Assembly: GCA_019137255.1 (NCBI GenBank)
Contig: WPDH01000091.1
Location: 6,204-47,154, forward strand
Direction of reading: 5' to 3'
Length of the DNA: 40,951 nt
Origin: Corinectria fuckeliana
Taxonomy: Eukaryota; Ascomycota; Sordariomycetes; Hypocreales; Nectriaceae
The notes beneath the pieces were generated by a model. The model saw only the letters and a program-made list of their open reading frames with translations, did no database searches and was not told where the DNA came from. Numbering within the stretch: the stretch's first letter is position 1; each line of letters opens with the position of its first letter. This document shows, one piece after another, positions 10,733 to 21,189 of this stretch. The translations under genes and the position numbers were made by a program.

Positions 10733-11986
10733 CTAGTCGCGGAATGTTGTTTCGCTCCACTTCCGAAGCTCGCAAAGGGGCGCCATGATCCGATAGCATC
10801 CCACAAGCAAATCGGTGCCGTGCATGCGGAAAGATTGGAGTATGAGCTGTGTGTGATTCGCGCCCCAGTCAGCCAGCCGCTTTCACGTAGTCAACCAAGA
10901 TGTAGGAAACCTAACGACTAACGACTTCTTCCCCCGTCTCCACGGCGAACAGGACTTGCCAAATGCCACCATTCACGTACAGCAGCGGGAGCGTCAAGCC
11001 AATAACACACTGCGACCCGAGGAGCTGCCGTAGGCGGAGGAATTGAGCAGAGACCCAGACGGAGAGCTGGGCCTTGGCCACATCCTCGTCGCCCCCGGGC
11101 TTCTTAGTCTCGATGCTGACGGAGATGGGCCGAAGGCAGAACGGGTCGTATTCGGTGTGGTTGACTGACCGCGGGGGCCGTGTCTTGCCCTTCTTCTCCT
11201 TCTTCTCCGTCGGACTGCTAGCATTTTCCTGGGACGTGCTGCTTGCGCTGCTTGCGCTGCTTGCTGTGCTTTGCCGAGCCCGGCGCCGGTACGTAGCTAC
11301 GGCACCACGCGCTGCGTGCTCAATCTCGGGGCTGGAAACGGCAATGCAGTAGTCCACCATCTTGGCTTGCAGGCTGAGACCTTGGGCATGGCGGGGAATG
11401 CAGCTCGACGCAATAGTGGCGGCCGCCGAGTTGAAGACACTCACACCCCGGACCTCGCTCTCCTCGTCCCAGTCTCTCTCGATGGCAGCGACTAGCAGTG
11501 GCGAGTGAACGCGATCGTTCCAATGAACCTCGGCGCGCTCGTGTCCCAAAGCATTCTTCGTCTCCCGCACTACCCAGCTGAGTGTTTCCAGTTGAACCAT
11601 CAGATCGATCGGTGACCGCGTTGTTGGTGTTTCGTCGAGGGTTTGGCTTCCAGAGCGGGGTCAAAAGGTGTGATTCTCGAGACACAGGCGTCGAACTCTT
11701 CTTGTATGGACGCCCGGACGAGGTGCTTGTCGGCCCGAATAAGCTGGATTGCGTTGAAGAGCCCCTGGACGTCGTCGGAAACTTGTTCGGGCCTGTCGAG
11801 AGTGAAAGCCTTGACCGGGTTCTCCGCGAATCCCAGGTTTGCCATGCTCTGGACCGGACTGCGTGACCTTGTGCTCGGAGTGCCGGAGATGGAAAGTATA
11901 AAGGGAGTACTGGTGCTGATCTCGGCGGCGTAGCTCGAGGGGAAAGGTGTTGCTGCTGCCGGCAGGTAAGAGCGCGAAGGTACCAC
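10733..11986 (-). pseudogene. PD-(D/E)XK nuclease-like protein B (frameshifted)
   Basis: Same family as protein A, opposite strand and convergent with it. The N-terminal part (STRSRSPVQSMA then FDPALEAKPSTKH) runs from about 11,986 to 11,600 and then breaks. The next frame carries the core: EVHWNDRVHSPLL, KMVDYC (Asp codon 11,354-11,352), NHTEYDPFCLRP, SIETKK (Glu 11,111-11,109) and AQLSVW. The halves are separated by a Ser/Lys-rich insert. A GTTAGT..CAG intron (10,922-10,847, 76 bp) joins phase 0 to the last exon (10,846-10,733), which reads LLVGCYRIMAPL and ends FRD then TAG where relatives have Trp (TGG); an open tail follows. The first ATG in frame is at 11,845, downstream of recognisable family sequence; an upstream ATG at about 11,989 is in another frame. 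One or two frame breaks plus the early stop make a pseudogene likely, though an unseen intron is possible at 11,600. Confidence 0.7.
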
Positions 11987-12045
11987 TCATGTTGATCTGA
12001 TATTGGCTGACGAAAAGTAAACAAGGGAGTCTTACTATTCGCACA

Positions 12046-12570
12046 ACATCAGATTGCTAGTCACGCAACACACCTTTCTCAATCTTCCCTCCTTCACACC
12101 CAAATTACTATAGGCAGCAGAGAACGCAATAAATGCATCACGCATAAGACATACACGGCGCCAAAAGAGCCCCCCCAAAAAAAGCATCTCCGTCAATTGT
12201 GGCAATACGACATTCGCCCCGGCCTGGCTATTGATCCGGCCCTGCAACGTGCAACGGCTGCCAATGCGCTGTGGCCGCCGTCGCAAACACGCTGCGGCCA
12301 CTGTAGAAAGGGATGAGTTCCCGCCCGATACAACGTGCTCCTGCCCCGTCTCTATCCCGTTCTTCCGCCTACAGCATTTGTATGCGACTACGATCTCAGC
12401 GTTGATAACGGTAGAGGCAGCGGGCGGGCGACGGCGACGGCGGCAGCGATGGTTGTTATATTGCGATTGAAGCTGCGGTGAGATAGGTCGGTGGTGTTGA
12501 TAGATGCTATGTGTGCCCGTTGCAGTGTGCCGTGCCGTGTCTGCTGCTGCCCCCCTCTGCAGTGTGCAGT
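12046..12570. other. Gene-free stretch upstream of nuclease B
   Basis: I see no convincing gene. The short frames here have biased composition and no conserved motifs. The stretch would contain the promoter of the minus-strand gene B if it is expressed. Confidence 0.5.
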
Positions 12571-12632
12571 GCCCGTGCCGTGTACCGTGTCTGCTGTCTG
12601 CTGTCTGCTACGCCCCTTGCTCCCTCTGCCGT
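12571..12632 (+). repeat. Short TGTCTGC heptamer repeat, locus 1
   Basis: A GTGCCCGTGCCGTGTACCGT leader is followed by three to four copies of TGTCTGC. The same leader precedes the long TGTCTTC array at 14,262, so the two loci are members of one dispersed repeat family with different array lengths. Confidence 0.6.
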
Positions 12633-12659
12633 GCCGTGCCCGTGAAGTGTACTGTCCTC

Positions 12660-12797
12660 GGAGAGAAGCTGCTTTCGGTGCGGCCACCTCGAGGAAATAC
12701 GAAGGTCTGCTGGAGGAGAAATAGATCAGTACTGTGAGACTACAGAAGAAGGGGTCTGTTGCTTCCGTCTGCGTCGACTACATCTAAATGCTGGCCT
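12660..12797 (+). pseudogene. PAC1/LIS1 (nudF) LisH-region fragment, copy 1
   Basis: The plus strand reads EAAFGAATSRKYEGLLEEK then TAG, then ISTVRLQ. The RKYEGLLEKK-x-x-x-VRLQ pattern is the segment after the LisH motif of the fungal dynein regulator PAC1/LIS1. The bases 12,680-12,797 align with 27,939-28,018, including non-PAC1 sequence after the fragment (ATCTAAATGCTGGCCT), so both derive from one duplicated unit. Copy 1 has a 38-bp insertion (12,744-12,781) bounded by GACTAC on both sides. It is far too short to be functional. Confidence 0.6.
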
Positions 12798-13175
12798 TGA
12801 CTGACACCAATCCAGATAACGGAACTCGAGTCCCGAACTGCGTCCCTACAGTCAGAACTCGACAATGCGACACCGACGTCGCTGTCCCGACCAAACCAGG
12901 ACCCTTCTAGCTGGCTGCCCCGTTCCCACGCCCCCCCGCGCATCAGGCAGACGGCGGTGCTCATCATTCACCAGCAATGCACGGCACACAGCACGAGAGC
13001 CCGCGGTCAATGATGGCCGTTGCCTTTGCAGTCTGGGTGTCTGGCCACTCACCACCCACTCTCAAGGTTGGGGGTTGACTTCCCAAGCGGTCTGAAGATG
13101 CATTTGGCATGTAAAATCTGCCCAGACTTGGACTTGAGAAAGAGAGCGCAAGGATCCAGAACACTGTTGTATATC

Positions 13176-13870
13176 TTATAGGCCTTCCGCCGTATCTGAG
13201 ATTTCACCTCCCTCAGAAGGAAGGGTGTAATCCGGCTTGAGCTTAAGCCACAGATGTTCATCCAGATGATCCTTAAGCCACCTTGCATGCTCCGGATACT
13301 CCCTCACAAACTTGATATGCTCGTCCAAGACAGGGTTGCCAAGGCATAGACTTGACTTGATAATAACGCGATAGGTCACCGGACTATAGGTCCCATCTGG
13401 TTCCTTCGGTAATCGATGCCATTTCCTTCCCTCCCATGTAAATGGCCATTTCTTAAGTTCTCTTCGTATTGTGGAAGGGAGGTCTTTGGAAACTTGGACA
13501 CTACCCGGCAAGTTCATTAGCTCAAGCAAGAGTGAAAACGACACATGAATCCGACTTACAGAGACTCTCCGGTCCATTCAAACCATAGCAATGGCACCGG
13601 TATCTGCTCTTCTCGGGTGGCATGGTCATGACCAAAATGATGGATCAAGAAAAAGCATTTGCGGTCTTCTAGGCCAAAGACATCGTTATATGGATACCAG
13701 CGTTCTTGCGTCGGGTCGTAGTCGCGTTTCCAAAGATGCTGGCAGCCTATATTTTTCATGAATGCCAGTTTTTCTTCCCGGTCCTTGCCAGGCACAAGGT
13801 GCGTTCTTGTCTGAAGTAAGATTCGTACTCGGCCTTCAGGGTTTGTTACGGTGTCTTCGGAGCTGTCCAT
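13176..13870 (-). CDS. Unrecognised 211-aa protein, one intron
   Basis: Two exons on the minus strand: 13,870-13,560 and 13,500-13,176. The 59-bp intron (13,559-13,501) starts with a perfect GTAAGT, contains a GCTAAT branch-like site at 13,512-13,523 and ends TAG. Splicing keeps the frame and gives 212 codons including the stop. The start has a strong context, CACCATGG. The protein has a short acidic N-terminus, then a VRILLQTR segment, many Trp/Tyr/His residues and a charged C-terminal half with WLKDHLDEHLWLKLKP. I recognise no domain, signal peptide or membrane segment. A (GAG)n run lies just upstream of the start (13,878-13,896). A weak resemblance of its start (PEGRVRIL) to the ORF at 21,190-21,672 (ESPVRIL) is noted without claiming homology. 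Confidence 0.6.
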
Positions 13871-14261
13871 GGTGACGATGAGGAGGAGGAGGAGGAGGAC
13901 AACGATAGAATCTCTGTGCAGTGCTGCCGGTGTCAGTCTCTGGCTTACACCGGCTGGGGAAGGGTTTTTTTTACCACGGCAGTCGGGAAGAAGAGCCGGA
14001 CCGTGGACTAGCTTGCGGAAGCTTAAAGGCCAAGGCCCATACCTGGTTCTTTTGCGCTCGTGGCTTGCTGGTAGGTTCAGATCTCTTGGTGTAGTGACTG
14101 CGGGCCGAGAACTCTAATCGTGACTCTGACCGGATGACTCTTCCCCGTCAACTCTATCGCTGAGGCAGTCGCTGTAGTCACGAACTTATCTCAGGCTTTG
14201 GCTACGCTGGAATTAGTTGATCGACTCGCTCCCGGGGGGCCTGTGCCCGTGCAGCGTACCG
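13871..14261. other. Upstream region of the minus-strand gene, no gene seen
   Basis: No convincing coding sequence. It holds the purine-rich (GAG)n tract and leads into the heptamer array. It presumably contains the promoter of the minus-strand gene at 13,870. Confidence 0.4.
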
Positions 14262-14430
<169 letters not shown>

Positions 14431-14671
14431 TGGTTGGATCGTTCTCACCATAGACCCGGTAGTCTGTTCGCCTTGCTTGGCCTGCACATCTCCAGGAGCA
14501 GACCGGGGGCAGCAGGCCGGGGCATGGTAGCGCTGACTAAGCCCTATGGAACCTATGGGTTCAAGCTTTCCCCGCCTTTGTTGTTCATCAACATGACGCA
14601 CACCATCCCAACCCATCAACCCGCACTTTGTCCTTCATCTTGCATCCCAGCGACCCAACATCGAAGTCGAC

Positions 14672-16113
14672 ATGTCCAGCTCAAGCGGCCCACCACAAAT
14701 GAAGGACCGTGTCGTGCAGTGTCGGCTGCATCGCGAATGCAACCAATTCATTGCATCTATCCGTGACGAGGACGTGCTACGCCTGGCGGCCTCGTACCAC
14801 GACGACGACACCTGCAACTTCTTCACGCCCCCCACCTGCGAGAGCTACAAGACCCGTGGGAGTTACAACATCTGCTACTTCGTCGAGTTTGACGATGGAC
14901 AACAGTGGGTTGTGCGTGTGCCTCTGAAGCCGTGCCTCGCGTTCGGCGCGCAGAACAAGCTCGAGAATGAGATTGCCGTGATGCAGTAGGTCTTGTTCTC
15001 CATCTTCGTGGTTATGCTAACCAGGAAATTACTAGACTCGTACGTGAGAAGACGACGATACCGCTCCCGACAATCCTTGCGTCCAAGCTCGCCGATGGAC
15101 CCGACCCCCTCTCATCGTTCCTCATCCTTGAATACGTCGACGGTCAGAAGCTCTCCTCCAAACTTCAATCCATCACAGATGACCAGCGACGGCGACTCTA
15201 CAATTCGCTTGCCGATATCTACATGCAGCTGAGGAGGCTCGAGTTTCCCTCGATCGGATGCGTCACAGGGGAAGGGAACGGACTCAAGAAACCAGTCACT
15301 ATCGATATCAACATGCAAGAGCTGGAGGGTCTAGGACCATCTCGGATCCAGGACTTGTATTATACCCATGGCCCTCTGACCTCGGCCGATGAGTACACTG
15401 ATATGCAATTGGATATTGCGTACAATGCCTTCTTACGGAGTCGGAATAGTGTATTCGACCTTGAACTTGGGATGGAAGCTCTATACCACCAACGCCTGTT
15501 CCGTCGCTTCGCCGAGACATGGGTAGATCACAGTCTTGACTCTGGCCCATTCGTCCTAGTGCATGGCGACCTTGGACCATTCAACCTTTTAGTCAACGAA
15601 GATATGGACATCGTATCCGTCCTGGACTGGGAATGGAGTCGTGTTGTGCCACGCCAGTATTTTCTGCCTCCGCTATGGCTCAAGACAATGGACACCACTC
15701 TGCTTGCTTGGCCCTCTGTCTACGAATACTGGTTGAATACGTTTAACGAGCTGCAGGCTGTCTTGAAGACCCGTGAACTTGAGGTCTACGGCACCGACCT
15801 TCTTCATGAAGAATGGAGACAAGGAATGCAGAACGGTGGCTTCCTTATCGCTAATGCATTGGAGCACTGGACGGATGTGGAATGGGTTGCCTATCACTAC
15901 ATTGGCTATACTCAACACCAAGGCAAGGATGACCTTGTTGACCGTGTGCAGATGTTCATGGATGAGGATGTCGCCCATGAAAACTTGATCCGGAAGAAGC
16001 TTGAGGTAAACCGTGATTACGAAGCCGAGCTCGGCCAACTACAACAAGAACGTTCACGTCAAACAGAATTTGATTCCCACGACGATGATAGTGTGCCTCT
16101 TTCAGCTCCATAG
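14672..16113 (+). CDS. APH-family phosphotransferase-like kinase, intact
   Basis: Two exons, 14,672-14,985 and 15,036-16,113, give 463 aa. The 50-bp intron starts GTAGGT, has the branch TGCTAAC (15,015-15,021) and ends TAG; it splits one Gln codon and restores the frame. The product has the aminoglycoside-phosphotransferase fold common in fungi: a nucleotide-binding N-lobe (QWVVRVP, then ENEIAVMQ), the hinge-like FLILEYVDGQ, the catalytic loop HGDLGPFN (His281, Asp283, Asn288) and the metal-binding DWE (Asp302-Glu304). All key residues are present. Such fungal proteins rarely act on antibiotics and their substrates are mostly unknown. The acidic C-terminus is variable. It is convergent with the small gene at 16,232 and is probably cytosolic, since no signal peptide is seen. 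A decayed paralogue lies at 25,638. Confidence 0.85.
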
Positions 16114-16231
16114 ACACGCGGTCAGAGTCATCGGCAGCCTTGCACCTCGAGTCGCCCTTGCACCTCGAGTCGCCCTTGAAGCCCTCGCCGTCGTCATGAC
16201 CACGACCTCACTCGTCCCTTGGAAGCGCGCC

Positions 16232-16552
16232 TTACGAAGATGGCCCTTCCAGTAGCTCCCTGAGCTTCAACCATTCCTTATGCCTCTTCTCAAATTCGGT
16301 TTGCAAGCGCCTTATATTCAGCTCACAAGCCTCGATCACATCGTTGTGTGTGAGGTTGGAGGTGTGTCTGCCGCGGGCCGTTTTCGCTGCGTTTGCGCAT
16401 AACGACATCTGCTTTTGAGTCTCGACGGGCATTTCCCTCAGAATCGCTTGCAGTTCTTCCTTTTGCTTTTGTATCCTTTCAGTCAAGTTCTTTTTCACAT
16501 TCTCAGTGACCTTCAGTTCCGTAAGTACGCGGTCCGTGATTTTATTCGACAT
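16232..16552 (-). CDS. Small coiled-coil protein, unknown
   Basis: An intact 106-aa frame starts at an ATG at 16,552. It is rich in Glu, Lys, Gln and Leu, with heptad-like spacing in two stretches (about residues 15-42 and 78-103), suggesting a helical coiled coil. No family is recognised. It ends about 120 bp from the convergent APH-like gene. It might be the last exon of a larger gene, but I saw no clear acceptor site, so it is annotated as it stands. Confidence 0.4.
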   Translation of the reverse strand: MSNKITDRVLTELKVTENVKKNLTERIQKQKEELQAILREMPVETQKQMSLCANAAKTARGRHTSNLTHNDVIEACELNIRRLQTEFEKRHKEWLKLRELLEGPSS

Positions 16553-18064
16553 CTCGATCGTTGGCTGATATCAGAACACAGCAGTGTGCCGAGAGTTTGT
16601 CAGTACCTCGATTGTGTGGAATTGGCTTTTTCTAATGGGGAGGGAGCCTATCGCCAACGAGTATCATGGTACGCTACTTGAACTGTGATGTGAGTACGTG
16701 GGTGTTTTAGCGAAGAGAAACAACGATGTAGAATTATATACCTATTTCTTTGTTGCGCGGAGAAACATGTGCAGAGGAGGATATGCGGGCACATGGACGG
16801 TTCTTTTAGGCTGAGGTCGCCTCTCTGATACGGTCGCACAAGTCACATTGTTATGACTTTATCAAGACCTATTCACACCTGTTGTTAACACATGATTGAG
16901 GCATGGCCTAAACCTGAGCGTGAATGCCTGAGACAAAGATCAGGCCACTGCATTTTTCTTGGACTTGCTCTCCATCTTTACCACAACCTCCAGACCTTAC
17001 GCAGTCGCAACTCCAGGACTATGAATATCTCTCAAATCAGAATCATCCGACGACGATCACACACGGTCGAGGGCCCAACCATGTCATCCTTCGTAGACGT
17101 GCCTTGCAGCGGCTTGCACGGTCGCACATTAGATAATGAGTGCCAAAAGTGCAACAATCTAAATCCCAGATTTTCAATTTCCCTGAATCGCTGATTGTAT
17201 ACATTAAAAAGAGGAATACAAAGGTCACACACACAGCTATATGCACTTTCTTTATAAAAAGGGCCTTCTGGAATGATTTACTAGCTAGCTAGCTAGTTGA
17301 CTGGCTGACTGGCTGTCTGGTTGACCAGGCTCCACGATCCGTAAACAATTGTCAATGACCGCCACACTAAAAGAGAAGGCACCTTACTCTTGGGCAGGTC
17401 ATATCTCTCATAATAGGTGGTCACCCACCAACAGATACGTACCTGTCGCGGTCAGAAGGGACCTAATTGGCTCGCTTAGGTAGAGGCCCCACTAAAGGGG
17501 TCAAGCTCAATTGAGCAGATAAAGCCGGCCTCAAGCCGCCTTTCCTTTGTAGAAATCAAGGCACTTTCAAAAATCACAATCAATGCAACTAGGCCAGTTA
17601 TTCTCACAGTACCTCTATCTTTAAATTGTTGGGGGAGGAAGCAGGAATTGCCTGGCGCATCGCTCACCTCATTGCCGCTGCGGTGGATCAAGGTCCAGAT
17701 GTGTGATTGGCTCGTGCAAATCATGCAACCAAATGGGGAAATCGCCGAGCACATTTCCAGATTAATCATCCCCTCCATCTCCACTCCTCCAACGCGAAAC
17801 ACGAGTCGACCGCCCTCTTCTTCCTTCATCACTCCCAACGACGGGCATGGCGAGTCTGCACACCGTCGTGTCCTTGCTTGAGCGGCTAACCATTGGCTCG
17901 TATCGCACCTAGAGAATGAGCCAATGCCCCGGCATGCATGCGCGATACGCTCGCCGACAGTATCCTGCAGCGCCCCCAACGCGTCCGTGAAGAGCGACCT
18001 GCGACGGCGGCCTCCCCATTTCCCCGAATTCTCTCTTGATTTCACCCCCCAACCATGGTCGCTC
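16553..18064. other. Intergenic stretch, no gene recognised
   Basis: Only short, motif-free frames are present. A small TAGCTAGC / GACTGGCT / GTCTGG tandem-like cluster sits at 17,281-17,330. The last 140 bp (from 17,924) are in frame with the next gene and could encode an N-terminal extension of it. Confidence 0.4.
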
Positions 18065-19852
18065 ATGGCGAGACCACACAACCAAAAGCGACACCGCGCT
18101 GACGAGCCCTCGCATCAAGACGATCCTCCCACGAACGGTCGAAAGAGACAACGCACCAACCAGTCTTCGCATCAAGGCAACCATCCGGCAAAAGAACCCA
18201 GGCTGGCGGTTGAAGATCACCACAGCTGGCAATATCCACCTGAGTTTTGGGACAGATTGTCCAAGGTTCCTCTCATCCGCAGCGCCGTAGAAGAACTCGA
18301 AAGGCGCACCTGTACTCGACCTTCCTGTCCTTCGCCTCCGAAAGAGCCTGCGCAAGACCTTACGCCCGCTGCTACTCGGGGGCTTGCTCGATTTGCGAGG
18401 CACGGCGGTCCAGATTTGCGTCATCTTCGAGGGTGTCCTCCCGCGACAAGCAGCCACCGACCCGCCGGCGCCATGAGCTCCTCTTCGCGAAGCCGAGCGA
18501 CCAAGTCGACTGATCCGACAACTCTCCCTACAACCTCGGGGACGACCAAGACCAAGTCGACAACACCCTATAACCGCGGTTTCGAACAGCATATGACCGA
18601 TCATGAAGTTCACCCAATATACTCCTCACAAGAGCCAGGGTTGGAGGAGGTCATGGCAGCAATGGCCGTGCCGAGGCCGTCACTATCGCCTTCTAGGTTC
18701 CCTGACGCCGCCTTCAGAACATTTCGGGAGAACAATGCCCGCGCCAAAGACGAAGATGATGTGTTGGCAGATGTGATCCCGACTATAACCGGCCCGAGGC
18801 AGGCCAATCACCCATTCTCCAGAAACACGCTGTTTGGGAATCTCGAGCCGCTCACAGATGGCACTATCGTACCAGCTAAACCAGACATTTACTACGGCGC
18901 CTACCCTAAAGAACTTGACCGAACGATCCGCGACCAGCTCGCTGGCCATATCATACCATCGACCATGCAGGACAAGCCGATAGCGCCAAACTTCTTTATG
19001 GAGGTCAAAGGACCAGATGGCAGTGCAGCTGTAGCAACACGACAAGCTCGTTACGATGGAGCAATTGGATCCCGCGCCATACACACTCTACAGAACCACG
19101 GCAAGGAGGAGCCAGAGTACGATGGCAACGCCTACACTTTCAGCTCGACCTACTATGATGGGACACTCAAACTGTATGCCCACCACGTTACGGCGCCAAC
19201 CCCAGAGGGGCAGCTAGAGTACCACATGACTCAGGTAGACACATGGGGCATGACTGGTAATATTGACAGTTTCCGCCGTGGGGCCACTGCATTTAGGAAC
19301 ACCAGGGACTGGGCGAAACAACACAGGGATAATGTCATTCGGGAAGCAAACGCGACAGCATCTCAGGCGAGGACGGCCGCTGCTCAAGCAGATGTGACCG
19401 GGCCGCATGAAGACGACATCTCAACTCCTCACGAACCTCAACAACTCCACGAACCTGTGGATCCTGCACAATACATTACTTCGCAGGACGCTGACGGCGA
19501 ACTCCAGCAACATATTGCTGAAACCAGTTTCTACGACTTCGAAGACGATGGCGAGGCACCTCCTGTTTCCCACTATCTCCAAACAGAAGATGATTCTCAA
19601 GAGGCGGGCCAAGAACCCGTAGCCCCCGGCGATGACCCCTCTATGAGTTTCACCTCGAGCTTCACATCGGGCTTCAGCGCGGACCAGAGTCAGTCCAAGC
19701 GTTCGAGACCATCTCTGAGCCCGCCTTCCAAATCTAGCGGGAGTCATGTGTCGAAGAGTCGCACACGGCCAAGCGCAGCTCGACGAACTGTGGAGTCGTC
19801 CACCTCCGCTGTAGCATCGGCGGCGCAATCGGGTCCAGGTGGCTCCCATTAG
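18065..19852 (+). CDS. PD-ExK nuclease-like protein (DUF7924-like), intact
   Basis: A single uninterrupted 595-aa frame from the ATG at 18,065. The frame is also open to an ATG at 17,924 (642 aa), but MARPHNQKR with a following basic stretch looks like the family start. The N-terminus is basic (GRKRQR, a likely nuclear signal), followed by the conserved YPPEFWDRLSKVPL and then a Ser/Thr-rich linker. The core at about residues 260-370 contains KPDIYYGA (Asp274), FFMEVKGPDG (Glu313, Lys315) and ARYDGAIGSRA, i.e. a literal PD..ExK arrangement of the restriction-endonuclease fold. The C-terminal 100 residues are Ser-rich and basic. I recall this as a fungal DUF7924-type domain; the name is from memory and unchecked. 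Activity and substrate are unknown. All expected acidic and Lys residues are intact. Confidence 0.75.
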   Translation: MARPHNQKRHRADEPSHQDDPPTNGRKRQRTNQSSHQGNHPAKEPRLAVEDHHSWQYPPEFWDRLSKVPLIRSAVEELERRTCTRPSCPSPPKEPAQDLTPAATRGLARFARHGGPDLRHLRGCPPATSSHRPAGAMSSSSRSRATKSTDPTTLPTTSGTTKTKSTTPYNRGFEQHMTDHEVHPIYSSQEPGLEEVMAAMAVPRPSLSPSRFPDAAFRTFRENNARAKDEDDVLADVIPTITGPRQANHPFSRNTLFGNLEPLTDGTIVPAKPDIYYGAYPKELDRTIRDQLAGHIIPSTMQDKPIAPNFFMEVKGPDGSAAVATRQARYDGAIGSRAIHTLQNHGKEEPEYDGNAYTFSSTYYDGTLKLYAHHVTAPTPEGQLEYHMTQVDTWGMTGNIDSFRRGATAFRNTRDWAKQHRDNVIREANATASQARTAAAQADVTGPHEDDISTPHEPQQLHEPVDPAQYITSQDADGELQQHIAETSFYDFEDDGEAPPVSHYLQTEDDSQEAGQEPVAPGDDPSMSFTSSFTSGFSADQSQSKRSRPSLSPPSKSSGSHVSKSRTRPSAARRTVESSTSAVASAAQSGPGGSH

Positions 19853-20494
19853 GTAGGGACGTATGGGCGCAGGGGAAAGGTGTTTTTTTTTCGGAATCTC
19901 AAAGGCTTAGAAGTCAAGACGGAGGTGAAAGACTGGACGGAGCAAATAGTCGATGGGCTTGAACGTTTGTACTGGGAAGACTCAGAGTCAGGACAGACTT
20001 TCTGGGCAACGGAGTTGTCAAAGAATACCAAGAGGAGCGGTCGGCACCATGGTAGATGTTGAAATGGATCGTGTAGATTGCAGCCAAGCACATGATCAGA
20101 AGTATATGTATTTGATTATCATTATATCGTGTTCTGCACCCTCATTCTGCAGTCTCGCTTGTTTGGTACCAACTGCGCCAACGGACGCCGAGGCGGCCTG
20201 AGTAGCGAAACCCGTTCAAAGTCAATTATTATGACCCCATCAGTCTCGGGATTGAACAACATGAAATATGAGAGGCAGTCTGGTCAATTTATTGGATGAG
20301 CACAACGGAAGTATGCGCTGGTTGACTCAGGGGGTGGGGTTTTAACAATCCGTTTAATAGTCCCATCTTGCTTTGCACGCGTGACGCTGCGAGGATTCAT
20401 ATATGTCGCCACTGGTCGTTAACAGTGGCCCAGTCGTACCCGTCATACCAAAGATCAAAAGTGAAGATGGTCAACCGATCCCATTTCCAGATAG
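19853..20494. other. Intergenic stretch, no gene recognised
   Basis: This lies between the 3' end of the DUF7924-like gene and the end of the minus-strand nuclease fragment. It has a T8 run at 19,883 and no conserved frame. Confidence 0.4.
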
Positions 20495-21131
20495 TCAGAG
20501 TCTCGCGCGGCGTTGGGCTGGGTCAACGGCTAGAGTGGAGCATGCCATGTCCACTGGGTGATGGGTGCAGTGGTACTGAGCTACAGAGTTGGTTGAGCAT
20601 GGCAATGGTGAGCTTGTGTAGGAACGACTTGCGTAGCCACAAAGTTGACCAAATGAGACCCACGGAGCGTGCCGTCTCAAGAACCCGTTGGTGCACCTCC
20701 GTATTCCAAGTCGCCTCCGGATGGCTATTCCCGTTGCACTCAGCCGCAGCGAAGAGAATGCCGGGTACAAGATCAGGCGACGGGGTATATCCAAGGCTCT
20801 GTCGTTCTGATGAGAAGTATCGATCACTACTCGCGCCCTTGCGAGCCCACTTTAAGTCCTGATACTCTTCATTCTCTAGCAAATCATACGTCTCGCGGTC
20901 CGAGACCGGTAGGATGCCCTGTCCAGTCGCAATCAGGTCGATGTCGTCGAGGAGCGCCTCCAGAGCCGGCGGTTGCGGGTGAAATTTGCAGAGTTCGCGC
21001 GACACGACACCTCGAACGTTCCGATCCAGAGCGTTGAAGTGTTTCGAAGGCGACGACTGCCCTGATCGTGTTGACTTTTCGGATTGTGATGATGCGAGGG
21101 AGAGACGCGGATTTTCAGGATATATTGAAAC
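20495..21131 (-). pseudogene. PD-(D/E)XK nuclease-like fragment G
   Basis: The minus strand encodes the N-terminal half of the same family as proteins A, B and D: NPRLSLASSQSEKS, then FHPQPPALEALLDDID, GYTPSPDLV, and SHPEATWNTEVHQRVLETA. The frame then shifts near 20,685; the alternative frame has a weak continuation (GQL, then HHPVDMACSTLAVDP where relatives have KMVDF-x3-VDP) and stops at 20,495. The catalytic ExK half is missing. In-frame sequence upstream reaches 21,131 without an ATG, and a candidate 70-bp intron (21,201-21,132, GTATAT..GAG) would join it in phase 0 to the ORF at 21,672-21,202. Non-functional as a nuclease. Confidence 0.65.
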
Positions 21132-21189
21132 CTCTTATCATGTATTATTTGGTTTTATAAGCCTTCCTTGATATCTTGCCAGACTCTTA

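Noticed and set aside
12388..12724. Cys-rich or Arg-rich frames around 12,490-12,740
   Set aside because: The cysteines come from TGC/TGT repeats of the minisatellite; there is no conserved cysteine pattern.
17909..18613. Minus-strand 234-aa frame opposite the DUF7924-like gene
   Set aside because: It is antisense to a strongly conserved coding sequence, with Arg/Gly-rich shadow composition and no motif.
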